A model generated the notes under the pieces. It had not been told where the DNA came from, made no database searches, and saw nothing but the letters and a program-made list of their open reading frames with translations. Made by a program: the position numbers and the translations under genes. From Deltaproteobacteria bacterium (GTDB lineage: Bacteria; Bdellovibrionota_B; Oligoflexia; Oligoflexales; Bog-1112), in contig JACPKR010000003.1 of assembly GCA_016186945.1 (NCBI GenBank), positions 1 to 64,000 of the forward strand: a DNA stretch of 64,000 nt, written 5' to 3'. Shown here one piece after another: positions 35,756-44,438 of this stretch. Position 1 is the stretch's first letter; each line of letters begins with the position of its first letter.

Positions 35756-35784
35756 AATGATACGACCAGGTTCCAAGGGTAGCT

Positions 35785-36939
35785 TTAAATGAAAAGAGGA
35801 TTATAGATTGAGTAATCCTTGAAGGAGATCAGTCCTTTTTCTTTTATCCGACAAGCGACTTGGCATTCAACGGGTTCGCTAAATAGTCTCGTTACTTTAG
35901 CAAAATTGAGCTTTCGATCATCGATGCGTTCGGTGTTCTTGGCTTCGATAAGCTCAATCTTGTTCTGATGATCCACGAGGAAGTCGATTTCAACCCCGTT
36001 TTGGTCGCGATAAAAGAACAAATCTCGTCCCGGCTTTAACTGACGTGACTTAACCAATTCCGTGAACACAAAATTTTCGAAAATCTGATCTTCGCGAATG
36101 TGGCCTTTTAGTTCTGACCCACTCTTAACGTTTAGGAAGTAACAAAGTAAGCCCTGATCGGAAAAATACAGTTTTGGGGATTTGACCAGCCTCTTGCCTA
36201 AGTTTTTAAAGAAGGGCTGCAACAGGACGATTAAACCGCTGGCCTCAAGTGCGGAGAGCCAGGCTTTTACAGTAACAGCGGTGACACCGATCTCCTTGGC
36301 AAGTTCGCTGAAATTGACAAGCTGCCCCACGCGAAAAGCACACGCAGCCACGAAGCGCTGATACTCGCGCAGATTCACTACATTTATCAGGACACGCAAA
36401 TCCCTCTCCAAGTAAGTATTCACATAGTCTTCGAAAAATTGCGTGGGTGCAATGCGGGGATGGGCCCATAACTCGGGAAATCCCCCACGCCAGAGAATAT
36501 CACCGAGATGAGGCGCCGTTGCTTCACAGTGTCTAAGCTCAGTAACCGAACAGGTTTCGAGATGAAGGATCCCGATTCGGCCCGCCAGGCTTTCACTGAC
36601 ATCCTTCATTAGATGAAATCTCTGGCTTCCCGTAAGAATCCATTGGCCCACAACATCGCGTTCTTGATCGACAAGGATTTTCAGCTCACGGAAAAGCGAG
36701 GGAGCATACTGAACTTCGTCAAGGATGACAGGCCTCTTTATAGAAGCGAGAAACTGCTCAGGCCGTTCCTCCGCCTCCCTGGCCCGAACCACCCTGTCTA
36801 AAGTTATGTAACTCGCTTCGGTGAAGCATCGCTGAAGTAAGGAACTCTTTCCCGCCTGCCGACACCCTGTCAAAAGAATGATAGGGCGAGTTTTTGCCAA
36901 TTGTAATAGGTCGTTAGAAATCGTTCGCTCAATCCACAT
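35785..36939 (-). CDS. AAA_14/DUF4143 ATPase
   Basis: The 384-aa cytosolic protein has Walker A LLTGCRQAGKSSLLQ near residue 22-36, Walker B RPVILDEVQYAP near 70, the arginine-sensor stretch ILTGSQRFHLM, a winged-helix segment (about 200-240), and a C-terminal DUF4143 domain with FYRDQNGVEIDFLVD and KIELIEAKN, reminiscent of a PD-(D/E)XK-like core. Proteins of this family are widespread, often laterally transferred and of unknown role. Single gene flanked by family A copies on both sides, which fits a movable region (inference). Confidence 0.88.
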   Translation of the reverse strand: MWIERTISNDLLQLAKTRPIILLTGCRQAGKSSLLQRCFTEASYITLDRVVRAREAEERPEQFLASIKRPVILDEVQYAPSLFRELKILVDQERDVVGQWILTGSQRFHLMKDVSESLAGRIGILHLETCSVTELRHCEATAPHLGDILWRGGFPELWAHPRIAPTQFFEDYVNTYLERDLRVLINVVNLREYQRFVAACAFRVGQLVNFSELAKEIGVTAVTVKAWLSALEASGLIVLLQPFFKNLGKRLVKSPKLYFSDQGLLCYFLNVKSGSELKGHIREDQIFENFVFTELVKSRQLKPGRDLFFYRDQNGVEIDFLVDHQNKIELIEAKNTERIDDRKLNFAKVTRLFSEPVECQVACRIKEKGLISFKDYSIYNPLFI

Positions 36940-37001
36940 GGAAGGCCCTTTTTAAGATAATCTAAAATCAGAGTTTAGACTATCTTAACAGATGATGGCA
37001 A

Positions 37002-37147
37002 GTAATGCGTAAGCCACTTGGGGCAAGGAGGTGGTTTGGAGGAAACTGCGCAGCTGGTTCCTCCAAGAAATCACTTGGGGGAGCGACGGTTCCCTCGCCC
37101 CCCCAAACCCCCCTCTCCCTATTTGCCCCAAGTGGCTTACGCATTAC
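37002..37147 (-). mobile_element. Family A MITE, intact 146-bp copy with 8-bp target duplication
   Basis: Perfect 25-bp terminal inverted repeats start GTAATGCGTAAGCCACTTGG at 37002-37026 and end with its complement at 37123-37147. Direct repeats GATGGCAA flank it at 36994-37001 and 37148-37155. The core hairpin GGAGGAAACTGCGCAG with TTCCTCC lies inside, next to a C/G-rich stretch. No transposase is encoded. GTAA ends with 8-bp duplications are the IS66-family pattern. Confidence 0.92.
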
Positions 37148-37252
37148 GATGGCAAGGAGGGGTTCAGGGGAAACTTCGCAGATGGTTCCCCCGAAGAAAG
37201 CCTTTCGCAGAAAGCACTGAATCTTTCTTCCCTGCCCCAAATGGCTTACACT
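37148..37252 (-). repeat. Degenerate family A copy, target of the intact MITE
   Basis: It reads GGCAAGGAGGGGTTCAGGGG, then GAAACTTCGCAGATGGTTCC and ends near GCCCCAAATGGCTTACAC, a decayed family A with its right terminal repeat. The duplicated GATGGCAA belongs to this older copy, so the newer element jumped into it. It lies 60 bp upstream of the lipoprotein gene. Confidence 0.7.
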
Positions 37253-37314
37253 TTTTATAGGGGATCGTCGTGTCACCACAGGACCGCTATTCTAATTTAA
37301 GAAGAGGTTTCGTC

Positions 37315-39078
37315 GTGAGAACAAAATTTTATTTGTTTTTACTTTGTATTATCACGGACATAGTCATCTTGTCCTGTAAAACCAGAACAGCCAGAAAACC
37401 ATCGGCCGCCGCAAAAGAAGCCGCGTTGGCGGAAAAAGGAGCTTGTCCCGAACCTGACGTGGGACTCTTCGGCCCACGAGAACCTATGAGCCTTGCTGGG
37501 CTACAACTCGCCTCTGGTGATGTCAAGGTTAGCTCAACCGATTATAAACCTAACGCATTTACCACCCGCATCACTGTCGATCCCTTCGCTCTTGGCCGTA
37601 AAAACAATGAAGGATTGGGCCTAAGCTTGGTCGAGGGAGGCGCTGGCATTGAAGTTCCTCCCGTCTTTGTCATGTGGAAAGCCTGTCAGAAAACAGGGCA
37701 ACAGTGTTCCAATAACGGCAATTGGGCAAAATCTTACGACTTCACGATAAACGACCTCAGCAAGCTTCCCACAGGTGTTCTGACTGTCAGCATCAGAGCA
37801 TGTGTGGAAGATCTTGCGTTGGTGGTTCCCCAAGAACAAAGTGCGCTAACCAATTCGTGCACATCCGAAGATCCTTGCTACTGCGGAAAAGAAGTCAAAG
37901 TTCCTTACCTGCAAAAAGACTTCGCTTCTTCCGATGCAGACCTGAACAAACTTGCACAAGATATCCAAAATGCCAAAGCAGTCATTTTCCAGAGAGCTAA
38001 CGCCTATATCCAAAGTGCCAAATCTTACCTGCGAAGTTGCTCTCAAGATGCCGGGACGACCCCGTATGAGTATGCGAGAAATATAGCGTCTTATACTTCT
38101 GACGAACTTGCATATCTTACGGATAGCCTCGGCTACGCGATGATCGATTTCACTAATTCTCTTATAAAGGAGGCTAGCACAGGTGGAGAACTTGGACTTG
38201 CTGAAGGAACGCCCTCTGCCTGCTTCAAAGGACTTCCTCCTCCGACGCCGGTCGCGGAACGAGGGGACTATTCCACCCCGAGCGGTGAAGCGGAACCGTT
38301 TTCTCCCGGAGAAACACCTGGAGAAACAGAAGTAACAGACATAACGAAACCCATCCCCGAGCCGCGAGAACCCAGCGGGGAAGAGAAAGAGCTCGTAACA
38401 GGTCAAACACCCGCACCAGTCGCTTCAAGCACTCAGCAGGCCCTCCAGCAAGTCTCCCAAGTCCTCTTCGGCTTCGGCGCCACAGCGATCGTCCTTGGAG
38501 CTGTGGTTTTGGTCACCTCTGTGGTAGTCGCAGGGACGGGAGTGGCGTTAGATGTAGCAGTAGCGGTTGAGGACATTGCGGCTGCGAGGTCGGCGGCGGT
38601 GGAGGCGGATGCGAGGGCGAGATCGGCGCCGATGGTGGCAGCACCGGCGGGTACGTCAGGAGGTAGGTCGGTGGAGGCGGATGCGAGGGCGAGATCGGCG
38701 CCGATGGTGGCAGCACCGGCGGGTACGTCAGGAGGTAGGTCGGTGGACAGGATAAGGGCGGAGCCAGCGGGGACGAAGGTGGTGGCAGGTGGAACGGCGT
38801 GGGAGCCGAGAAAGGCTGCACTGGAATCAAGCATGATTCTGGAAAAAGCAGGAATAAAGGGTGCGTTAGTGTCGCTTGCAATGATATTGAGCGGTGTGGC
38901 GGCGGTAGCTGTTGGTAGTATTGGTTATTCTGGTTTTGCTGCTGGTCTTGCAGAGGGGACGGTTTGTGGGAATTTTGCCAGTGTTGCTGTGCAGAACGAA
39001 ACGTCGCTCAAGCAGGCTGTGGACGTTTTGGTCGATATCGAGAATCAGTTTGACGCGCGTTTAGCGGTTCTTCGTTAA
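37315..39078 (+). CDS. Large lipoprotein with 24-aa tandem repeat
   Basis: The 587-aa product has a lipoprotein signal (RTKFYLFLLCIITDIVILSC, Cys21). A mature domain with paired Cys (CEED-like CTSEDPCYC near 190) is followed by a helical region, a Pro/Glu-rich linker, a hydrophobic segment (ATAIVLGAVVLVTSVVVAG), two copies of VEADARARSAPMVAAPAGTS plus GGRS, and a second hydrophobic segment near the C-terminus. The start is GTG 37315, supported by AAGAGG 8 bp upstream; the ATG frame from 37270 would lack a proper signal. Function unknown; the repeat region is distinctly GC-richer than its neighbours. Confidence 0.75.
   Translation: MRTKFYLFLLCIITDIVILSCKTRTARKPSAAAKEAALAEKGACPEPDVGLFGPREPMSLAGLQLASGDVKVSSTDYKPNAFTTRITVDPFALGRKNNEGLGLSLVEGGAGIEVPPVFVMWKACQKTGQQCSNNGNWAKSYDFTINDLSKLPTGVLTVSIRACVEDLALVVPQEQSALTNSCTSEDPCYCGKEVKVPYLQKDFASSDADLNKLAQDIQNAKAVIFQRANAYIQSAKSYLRSCSQDAGTTPYEYARNIASYTSDELAYLTDSLGYAMIDFTNSLIKEASTGGELGLAEGTPSACFKGLPPPTPVAERGDYSTPSGEAEPFSPGETPGETEVTDITKPIPEPREPSGEEKELVTGQTPAPVASSTQQALQQVSQVLFGFGATAIVLGAVVLVTSVVVAGTGVALDVAVAVEDIAAARSAAVEADARARSAPMVAAPAGTSGGRSVEADARARSAPMVAAPAGTSGGRSVDRIRAEPAGTKVVAGGTAWEPRKAALESSMILEKAGIKGALVSLAMILSGVAAVAVGSIGYSGFAAGLAEGTVCGNFASVAVQNETSLKQAVDVLVDIENQFDARLAVLR
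38599..38742 (+). repeat. Perfect 72-bp tandem duplication inside lipoprotein gene
   Basis: Units 38599-38670 and 38671-38742 appear identical (start GTGGAGGCGGATGCGAGGGC) and encode 24 residues each. A third unit begins (GTGGA) but breaks. Length polymorphism by slippage would keep the frame, because 72 is a multiple of 3. Confidence 0.9.
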
Positions 39079-39224
39079 TGGCGCGACTTATTGGGGACAA
39101 TGAGTCCAAGCTAAGACGAGGTAGACGTCTTTTTCATGACACTATCCGGAAAATCCGTCACTATTAGCTCAACGGCTTGTGAAAGCTAACGAGAAGCTTT
39201 TTATGGGCAAATGGGATGAGTAAC

Positions 39225-40172
39225 TCAGTTCAACCCAGGTTCTTCTTGTATCATGGCCTCATGTCGTAGAAGCCCATCCGTATCCCAGAATCGCATCTGC
39301 ATAGCATCCTTGGAAACTTCCAGTTCCAGGAAGCCGTGCTGAGGTGAGGAGAATCGAACGGTACCGTCCGTTCGCGAATCGGGGTCCAGGTCTCCTCCTC
39401 CTCCGCCGCTGATGAGTTGGTGCCCACAGGATGCTGCCTTGAGATGCTCCATGCGATGGCTATGCCCAGAAAGCCAGACGTCGAACTTATCGCAGAACAG
39501 CCAACGCATAAGCACCCCATAGGGCGTGTTACCCGTGTAGGAATACCCTCGCGCGTCCGAACTGAAAAGCGGGTGATGTGCGGTCACTATCTGCCAGCGA
39601 GTCGAACCGTCAAGTTGTTCCTGCAAGAAATCTACAGCACAGTGCTTACTGGAGAAACACCAGTCCGGAACGCTGGAATCGAAAGCGACCACTTTTAAGA
39701 GGTCTCCAAACTTTACAGAATAGAAGCGATGAGGGACGCTCCAGCGCTGGTTTTTCCGACTGTACTCTATGAACGCATTGACGTTTCCGCGATAGTCGTG
39801 GTTTCCAAACACGGGGAATATCTTTGCTTTTCCCAGACAAGGAAGACTATATGGCTTTTCAAGCTTCTCCTCCCATTGAGGATCTTCTGTGGAACTGACA
39901 CCCTCAAAGTAGAAATGATCTCCAAGGAACAGCAGACCGTCCAGCTTGTCCAGCTCCTTACAGCGCTTCTCCATTGCTTGCGCAACTTCGTACTGCCTCG
40001 CATCTCCACTTCCTGTATCCCCAATTGCAAAGAAGTGCAGCACGTCCTGCGCGGCTTGCTCCCTCACAATCGGATCAAAGCGGACCGACGGGACCATACG
40101 CTGACGTTTTACGAAGAGAAACGTCACGGTGCCCAGCAAAAGCAGAAAAATCAGGACGACGAATTTCTTCAT
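39225..40172 (-). CDS. Metallophosphoesterase, tartrate-resistant/purple acid phosphatase-like
   Basis: The 315-aa exported or membrane-anchored phosphatase has a hydrophobic N-terminus (KKFVVLIFLLLLGTVTFLFV). Metal-ligand motifs in order: FAIGDTGSGD near 50, LFLGDHFY near 80, VFGNHDYRG near 122, VTAHHPLFS near 200 and SGHSHRME near 235, the five calcineurin-fold blocks. Spacing and the FYFEGV and YSVKFGDLLKVVAFDSS blocks are closer to ACP5-type acid phosphatases than to phosphodiesterases. It lies 3 bp after argS, so it is likely co-transcribed with it. Confidence 0.85.
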   Translation of the reverse strand: MKKFVVLIFLLLLGTVTFLFVKRQRMVPSVRFDPIVREQAAQDVLHFFAIGDTGSGDARQYEVAQAMEKRCKELDKLDGLLFLGDHFYFEGVSSTEDPQWEEKLEKPYSLPCLGKAKIFPVFGNHDYRGNVNAFIEYSRKNQRWSVPHRFYSVKFGDLLKVVAFDSSVPDWCFSSKHCAVDFLQEQLDGSTRWQIVTAHHPLFSSDARGYSYTGNTPYGVLMRWLFCDKFDVWLSGHSHRMEHLKAASCGHQLISGGGGGDLDPDSRTDGTVRFSSPQHGFLELEVSKDAMQMRFWDTDGLLRHEAMIQEEPGLN

Positions 40173-40175
40173 GTG

Positions 40176-41966
40176 TTACATCCTTTCCGGTGGGTCAATT
40201 CCCAAAAGGAGCAATCCCTGCTTCAGAACCTTCGCAAACGTTTCCAGAAGGGCTATGAGCGCAGAGCGTTCTTCACTTGTAGGAGCTTTCAAGATCGGCA
40301 CATCAGCATAGAAACGATTATAAGCCTTACACATGTTGTAAAGGTGATTGGCAATGGTGGAAGGTTTATAGTTCTCGCATGCCTGCTTGACCATGTCGTT
40401 GAAGTCATAGAGGTAGCGCAGCAACTCTCGTGCTGAGGCTTGCTCCAAACAATCGCAGTGGTTAAGACTTGCCGTAAACCCTTTCTCTGCACATTTGGCA
40501 AGGATGGACTTCGTACGAGCATAGCTATACATAAGATAGGGTCCTGTGTTGCCTTCAAAGGAGGTCCAAGCTTGAAGATCAAAGATGATCTCTTTAACTG
40601 GGTCTGAACTCAACATACCGTACTTAATTGCTCCGACCGCTAGTCTGTCAGCTGTCATGTTCCTTTCACTTTCTCCCCACTGATCCTGATATTTTTCGAG
40701 ATAAGGAGAAAGTTCCTTGAGAAGGTTGTCGCGAAGAAAAGCGAAGGGCAGCATGGTTCCTGAACGTGAGGACATTTTACCTTCCGGAAGGCGAACGTGT
40801 GCATAGCTGAGGTGAAAGCAGTCCTTTGCCTGAGGGAAGCCCATCAGTTCCAAGGCTTTGAAAAGTTGCTCGAAGTGAAAGTTCTGTTCGCTCCCCACGA
40901 CATAGAGGGAACGGTCGACCTTGAAGTCATCGAATTTGCGTCGGGCCAAAACCAAGTCTTTTGTAATGTAGGGTGTAGTCCCATCTGATTTTCTAGCCAT
41001 AAAGAAGCCAAGTTTGTAGGGACTGAGGTCGACACCGATCGCACCATCTGATTCCGAGAAAAGACCTTTCGCAATGAATTCATCGACAATCTTCTGGGCT
41101 TCCTCCGTCAATTCGGACTCGAAGAAGTAGTGGTCGAAATGAACGTCAAGCCACTTGTAAATGTTCTTGAAGTCTGCCAGGCATTCTTCCCTGCTTTGTT
41201 TCCAAACTTCATAATAGGGGCCGTTCTTGCTTTCCAGTTGGGAGAGGATTGAGGAAATTTTCTGCATGGCAGTTTTTTTTCCCTCATGGTCGGCGCTTTC
41301 CAAAACCTTCGAGGCTCTGACATAATTTTGTCCGTACCAGTGTGCCTTGTTCACGTTTAGGTCGCTGGGCGGTCCTCCCTGTTCGACCACCTGCCATAGG
41401 CACTTGGCAACGTGTGTTCCCTCATCTCCGATGTAGTTGGCTGCGATGACGTCGTAACCGAGGTAGCCAAAGATACGGCACAGGGAATCTCCAAGGCAGA
41501 CGTTCCTCGCGTGTCCGACGTGAAATTCCTTATGTGTATTGGGTTGAGAGAACTCGATCATAACGCGGGTTTTAGAAAAGGCTGCATGAGTCTGAGGTAG
41601 TTTGAAGTAGCTGCCATCCTGCACCTTAGCGAGAAGGTGTGAGGCCAGGAGTGTCTTTTCAATGAAGAAGTTGAGAAAGGCACCCTTTGATTCGATTCTT
41701 TCTACCCAAGGGTTTAGATTTTCCCTTGCAAATTCGTCGCGAAAGTCGTCGGCGATCTGTTGAGGGTTTCGTTTCATCACCTTTGCAAAACGAAAACAGG
41801 GTAACGCATAGTCCCCCAAGTGTGTTTCCGGTGGTTTTTCCAACATTTGAAAGATACTGGCTTCATCGAAAGCTCCCGACAGGTTTTTCTTCGCCAGAAG
41901 CGCGATCATACTTTCCGCAAGCTCACCTCGAATGGGGTCAGTTTCTTTCAAGATTTCAAGCTTCAT
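40176..41966 (-). CDS. argS: Arginyl-tRNA synthetase
   Basis: Class I synthetase of 596 aa charging tRNA-Arg. Motifs: the HIGH region SQPNTHKEFHVGHARN (HVGH), the N-terminal additional domain, a KMSKS-like LPEGKMSSRSGTM, and the DALR anticodon-binding domain at the C-terminus (ending LGIDPPERM). Start is ATG 41966 with GAAGGAA 9 bp upstream; the frame runs on to 42116 only because family A is open in this frame. The upstream promoter is displaced by the inserted element. Confidence 0.96.
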   Translation of the reverse strand: MKLEILKETDPIRGELAESMIALLAKKNLSGAFDEASIFQMLEKPPETHLGDYALPCFRFAKVMKRNPQQIADDFRDEFARENLNPWVERIESKGAFLNFFIEKTLLASHLLAKVQDGSYFKLPQTHAAFSKTRVMIEFSQPNTHKEFHVGHARNVCLGDSLCRIFGYLGYDVIAANYIGDEGTHVAKCLWQVVEQGGPPSDLNVNKAHWYGQNYVRASKVLESADHEGKKTAMQKISSILSQLESKNGPYYEVWKQSREECLADFKNIYKWLDVHFDHYFFESELTEEAQKIVDEFIAKGLFSESDGAIGVDLSPYKLGFFMARKSDGTTPYITKDLVLARRKFDDFKVDRSLYVVGSEQNFHFEQLFKALELMGFPQAKDCFHLSYAHVRLPEGKMSSRSGTMLPFAFLRDNLLKELSPYLEKYQDQWGESERNMTADRLAVGAIKYGMLSSDPVKEIIFDLQAWTSFEGNTGPYLMYSYARTKSILAKCAEKGFTASLNHCDCLEQASARELLRYLYDFNDMVKQACENYKPSTIANHLYNMCKAYNRFYADVPILKAPTSEERSALIALLETFAKVLKQGLLLLGIDPPERM

Positions 41967-41975
41967 CAAAACACA

Positions 41976-41982
41976 TTCCTTC
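41976..41982 (-). promoter_or_regulatory. argS ribosome binding site abutting family A insertion
   Basis: GAAGGAA on the minus strand precedes ATG 41966 by 9 bp. Its first bases are part of the left target duplication (TTCAAATG plus-strand, 41980-41987), so the element stopped just short of destroying the site. Confidence 0.75.
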
Positions 41983-41987
41983 AAATG

Positions 41988-42132
41988 GTCATGAGTAAGC
42001 CGCTTGGGGCAAGGAGGTGGTTTGGAGGAAACTGCGCAGCTGGTTCCTCCATGAATTCCTTGGGGAAGCGACGGTTCCCTCGCCCCCCCAAACCCCCCTC
42101 TCCCTTTTTTCCACAAGCAGCTTACAGGTTAC
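41988..42132 (-). mobile_element. Family A MITE with 8-bp target duplication upstream of argS
   Basis: The 145-bp element begins GTCATGAGTAAGCCGCTTGG and ends CAAGCAGCTTACAGGTTAC; these are imperfect inverted repeats of the same ends as the intact copy. TTCAAATG is duplicated at 41980-41987 and 42133-42140. The core hairpin and C-rich stretch are intact. Confidence 0.9.
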
Positions 42133-42225
42133 TTCAAATGTCATTGGCGGACATTCCTCATAGTGACTATTCGTATGCTAGGAAGTGAATTCCGTTTCAA
42201 CGATGGGAAGCAATGAGGTTGGCCC

Positions 42226-43836
42226 ATGAGCGTTACCGTTCATACCGCCCTATATGATGCGATGGAAAGTTCGATTCTACAAGTGGAATGTAGTTATACG
42301 CGGGGGTTTAGTGGTCTTCAATTAATAGGTAGCAATACGGATGTTTGCAAGGGGGGACTGGAGCGTGCGCGAGCGGTTCTGGAGGACTTAGGGGTAGCGG
42401 TTCCTCAGAAGCGGATTGTTCTCAACATTTCGCCTGCGCATACACGCAAGGACGGCAGTCACTTCGATTTGCCTTTTGCTGCTGGTTTGGCTGCCTTAAT
42501 AACGGGGCGGACGCCTGGGATTGATTTGGGCAAATGGATTTTCGCCGCTGAATTAGGTTTGGATGGCAGACTACGTCCGGTCAAGGGTGTGATTTCGTTT
42601 GCCCTTGCTGCCGTATCGAGTCAGTTCACGGGCGTTGTCGTGGCAGAGGAGAACCTTGAGGAAATTTCCGTGCTCAATCAATTGAAGGTGGTGAATACGA
42701 AGGATCTCTCGGCCTTGGCATTTCGACACTTCAAGGATGTGGTCGAGTGGATTTTCAGCGGTGAGGAAAAGGGAGCACTTTTTTCCTCGACTCACACCCG
42801 TCCTCAAGAGGCGAAATCTTCTGGCGAACCGAACTTCTGCGAACCGAACTTCGATGACATGATCCTCAGTCCAAGCACTCAGTCCGTCGCTTTGGTCGCA
42901 GCAACCGGCTTACACAGCATCCTTCTGCATGGTGCGCCAGGGACGGGGAAGTCGATGTTTTCCGCGCGCCTTACGAGCATCATGCCACCCATGAGCCGCG
43001 AGGATCATTTGGAGTCCCTGAAGATTCACAGTTCGGTACTGCAAAAGATGCCCGAGAGCCTTCTGGGGGGACGGCCCCCTTTTCGCTCCCCACACCATCA
43101 ATCTTCTGCTTCCGCGATTATGGGAATACCTGAGCAGCCTGGGGAAATTTCCCTCGCTCACGGAGGCATCCTCTTTCTCGACGAGTTCCCAGAGTTCAGA
43201 CGTGACATCATTGAAGCCTTAAGGGAACCGCTTGAGACGGGCTACGTGCGGGTCTCCCGAGCTAAAAAAAAGGTGGTCTGGAATTCGAAGATCACCCTTG
43301 TAGCTGCCTGCAACGCTTGCCCTTGCGGCTGGCTGGGAAGTTCGCTACGCCGCTGCACGTGTCCAACATCAAGAATACTCGCCTACAGGAGAAAACTGTC
43401 AGGCCCCATCCTTGATCGTATCGACCTGCACGTAAACATGCTCGACCAGTCCCTGGGCAAGGCAGAAATCTTCCTCCAACTTCAAGAAAAGAGTACTGAG
43501 TCCCTTACACAAAAACTAACAGAGAAAGTCATACACGCCCGCCATTTCGGCGCCAAAAGGAATGAAAAACTGGGGGTTCTCTACAACCGCGACTTGAAAG
43601 CAGATCATATGATCATTGCTTCGGGTCTGGACACACGCCAATTCAAGACACTCGTAGATTCCTGCACGCCTAAATATGCGACCCGACGTTCCCTTATCCG
43701 TTCCCTTCGTGTTGCTCGCACCTTAGCTGACCTCAGCAACAAGGACGAAATCGACCGAGGCCACCTTCTACAAGCGTGGAGTTGGCTCCCTAGCAGTGCC
43801 ACTGAGGATGGGATAAGCAGTTCCTATGGGACGTAA
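42226..43836 (+). CDS. comM: ComM/YifB Mg-chelatase-like AAA+ ATPase
   Basis: The 536-aa AAA+ protein of the ComM/YifB family: a bacterial helicase that promotes branch migration of donor DNA during natural transformation. Seen: N-terminal Lon-protease-like domain, Walker A LLHGAPGTGKSMFSARL near 232-248, Walker B ILFLDEFPEF near 320, the chelatase-type sensor LVAACNACPCG (four Cys around 365-377) and the C-terminal Mg-chelatase domain. A pilin gene follows, which fits a DNA-uptake context. The ATG is preceded by TGAGG. Confidence 0.92.
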   Translation: MSVTVHTALYDAMESSILQVECSYTRGFSGLQLIGSNTDVCKGGLERARAVLEDLGVAVPQKRIVLNISPAHTRKDGSHFDLPFAAGLAALITGRTPGIDLGKWIFAAELGLDGRLRPVKGVISFALAAVSSQFTGVVVAEENLEEISVLNQLKVVNTKDLSALAFRHFKDVVEWIFSGEEKGALFSSTHTRPQEAKSSGEPNFCEPNFDDMILSPSTQSVALVAATGLHSILLHGAPGTGKSMFSARLTSIMPPMSREDHLESLKIHSSVLQKMPESLLGGRPPFRSPHHQSSASAIMGIPEQPGEISLAHGGILFLDEFPEFRRDIIEALREPLETGYVRVSRAKKKVVWNSKITLVAACNACPCGWLGSSLRRCTCPTSRILAYRRKLSGPILDRIDLHVNMLDQSLGKAEIFLQLQEKSTESLTQKLTEKVIHARHFGAKRNEKLGVLYNRDLKADHMIIASGLDTRQFKTLVDSCTPKYATRRSLIRSLRVARTLADLSNKDEIDRGHLLQAWSWLPSSATEDGISSSYGT

Positions 43837-43953
43837 GGCATTCATTTAGAAGGATTATCTCGACACCCCCCTGGTATTTCCCGCTGGAATTGGTAAAGTT
43901 TTCCCATAGCCTGACGATACGAGAAGAGACGTCGGACTAAGGGAGAACGTTTC

Positions 43954-44427
43954 ATGCTTCTCAGGATTCCCAAAGGCTTTAGCTTAGTCGAGCTGATGGT
44001 GGTCGTTGCCATCATTTCCGTGCTCGCTGCGATTGCCATTCCACGCTTTCAAACCTTCCAAGCTAAAGCTCGCCAGGCAGAGGCGAAAATGAATCTGTCT
44101 CATATCTTTACTCTCGAGGAATCTTATCAAGCAGAAAATGATCAATACACCAACCTTGCGGAAGATGCTGCTTGCGGCGATTCCAATGAACTCGGCTTCT
44201 ACATTTCAAACTGTGCAAAGGCCCGCTACCATTATTCAGTGACCGATGCTTCCACTGTCGCCTTTTCGGGCCATGCGAAATCTGGCGAAGGCCCTGCTAA
44301 CAAAGTTACTCCCGGCTGCCAAATGGACTACTGGACGATAGACCAGGACAAAGTTCTAAGAGCTGTCTCCGACTCCGTCACCCGCTGTGGACAAGCCGGT
44401 GGCCGTGCTCCTGCTCCTGCCGAATAG
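43954..44427 (+). CDS. Type IV pilin-like protein
   Basis: The 157-aa prepilin has the leader LLRIPKG and a cleavage site Gly8|Phe9 in KGFSLVELMVVVAIISVL, with the conserved Glu at mature position 5 (Glu13). The hydrophobic helix continues to about residue 32. The globular domain contains two Cys pairs (CGDSNELGFYISNC; CQMDYW and TRCGQ) typical of a disulfide loop. Could be a major or minor pilin, or a pseudopilin; the lone position after comM favours type IV pili used in DNA uptake or twitching. A family A core sits 11 bp after the stop. Confidence 0.88.
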   Translation: MLLRIPKGFSLVELMVVVAIISVLAAIAIPRFQTFQAKARQAEAKMNLSHIFTLEESYQAENDQYTNLAEDAACGDSNELGFYISNCAKARYHYSVTDASTVAFSGHAKSGEGPANKVTPGCQMDYWTIDQDKVLRAVSDSVTRCGQAGGRAPAPAE

Positions 44428-44438
44428 ATAATTTCCTT

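Noticed and set aside
35641-35784. Possible tRNA or small RNA gene in gaps between genes
   Set aside because: No cloverleaf with acceptor and T-loop signatures is visible in this or other gaps; the content is repeat sequence.
37005-37300. Several small frames encoding WRKLRSWF-type peptides, recurring at 27230, 55770 and elsewhere
   Set aside because: They are translations of family A. The same peptides recur wherever the repeat occurs, in several frames, with no ribosome site.
38433-38881. Proline- and alanine-rich frames on the minus strand around the 72-bp repeat
   Set aside because: Produced by reading the GC-rich tandem repeat backwards; low-complexity peptides without start signals.
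41967-42116. Longer argS reading to 42116
   Set aside because: The extension lies in the inserted MITE; ATG 41966 has the proper ribosome site and matches the normal ArgS N-terminus.
43880-43953. Sigma-54 promoter upstream of the pilin gene (TGGTATTTCCCGC)
   Set aside because: The GG to GC spacing is two bases short of the -24/-12 pattern, and the conserved bases match poorly.
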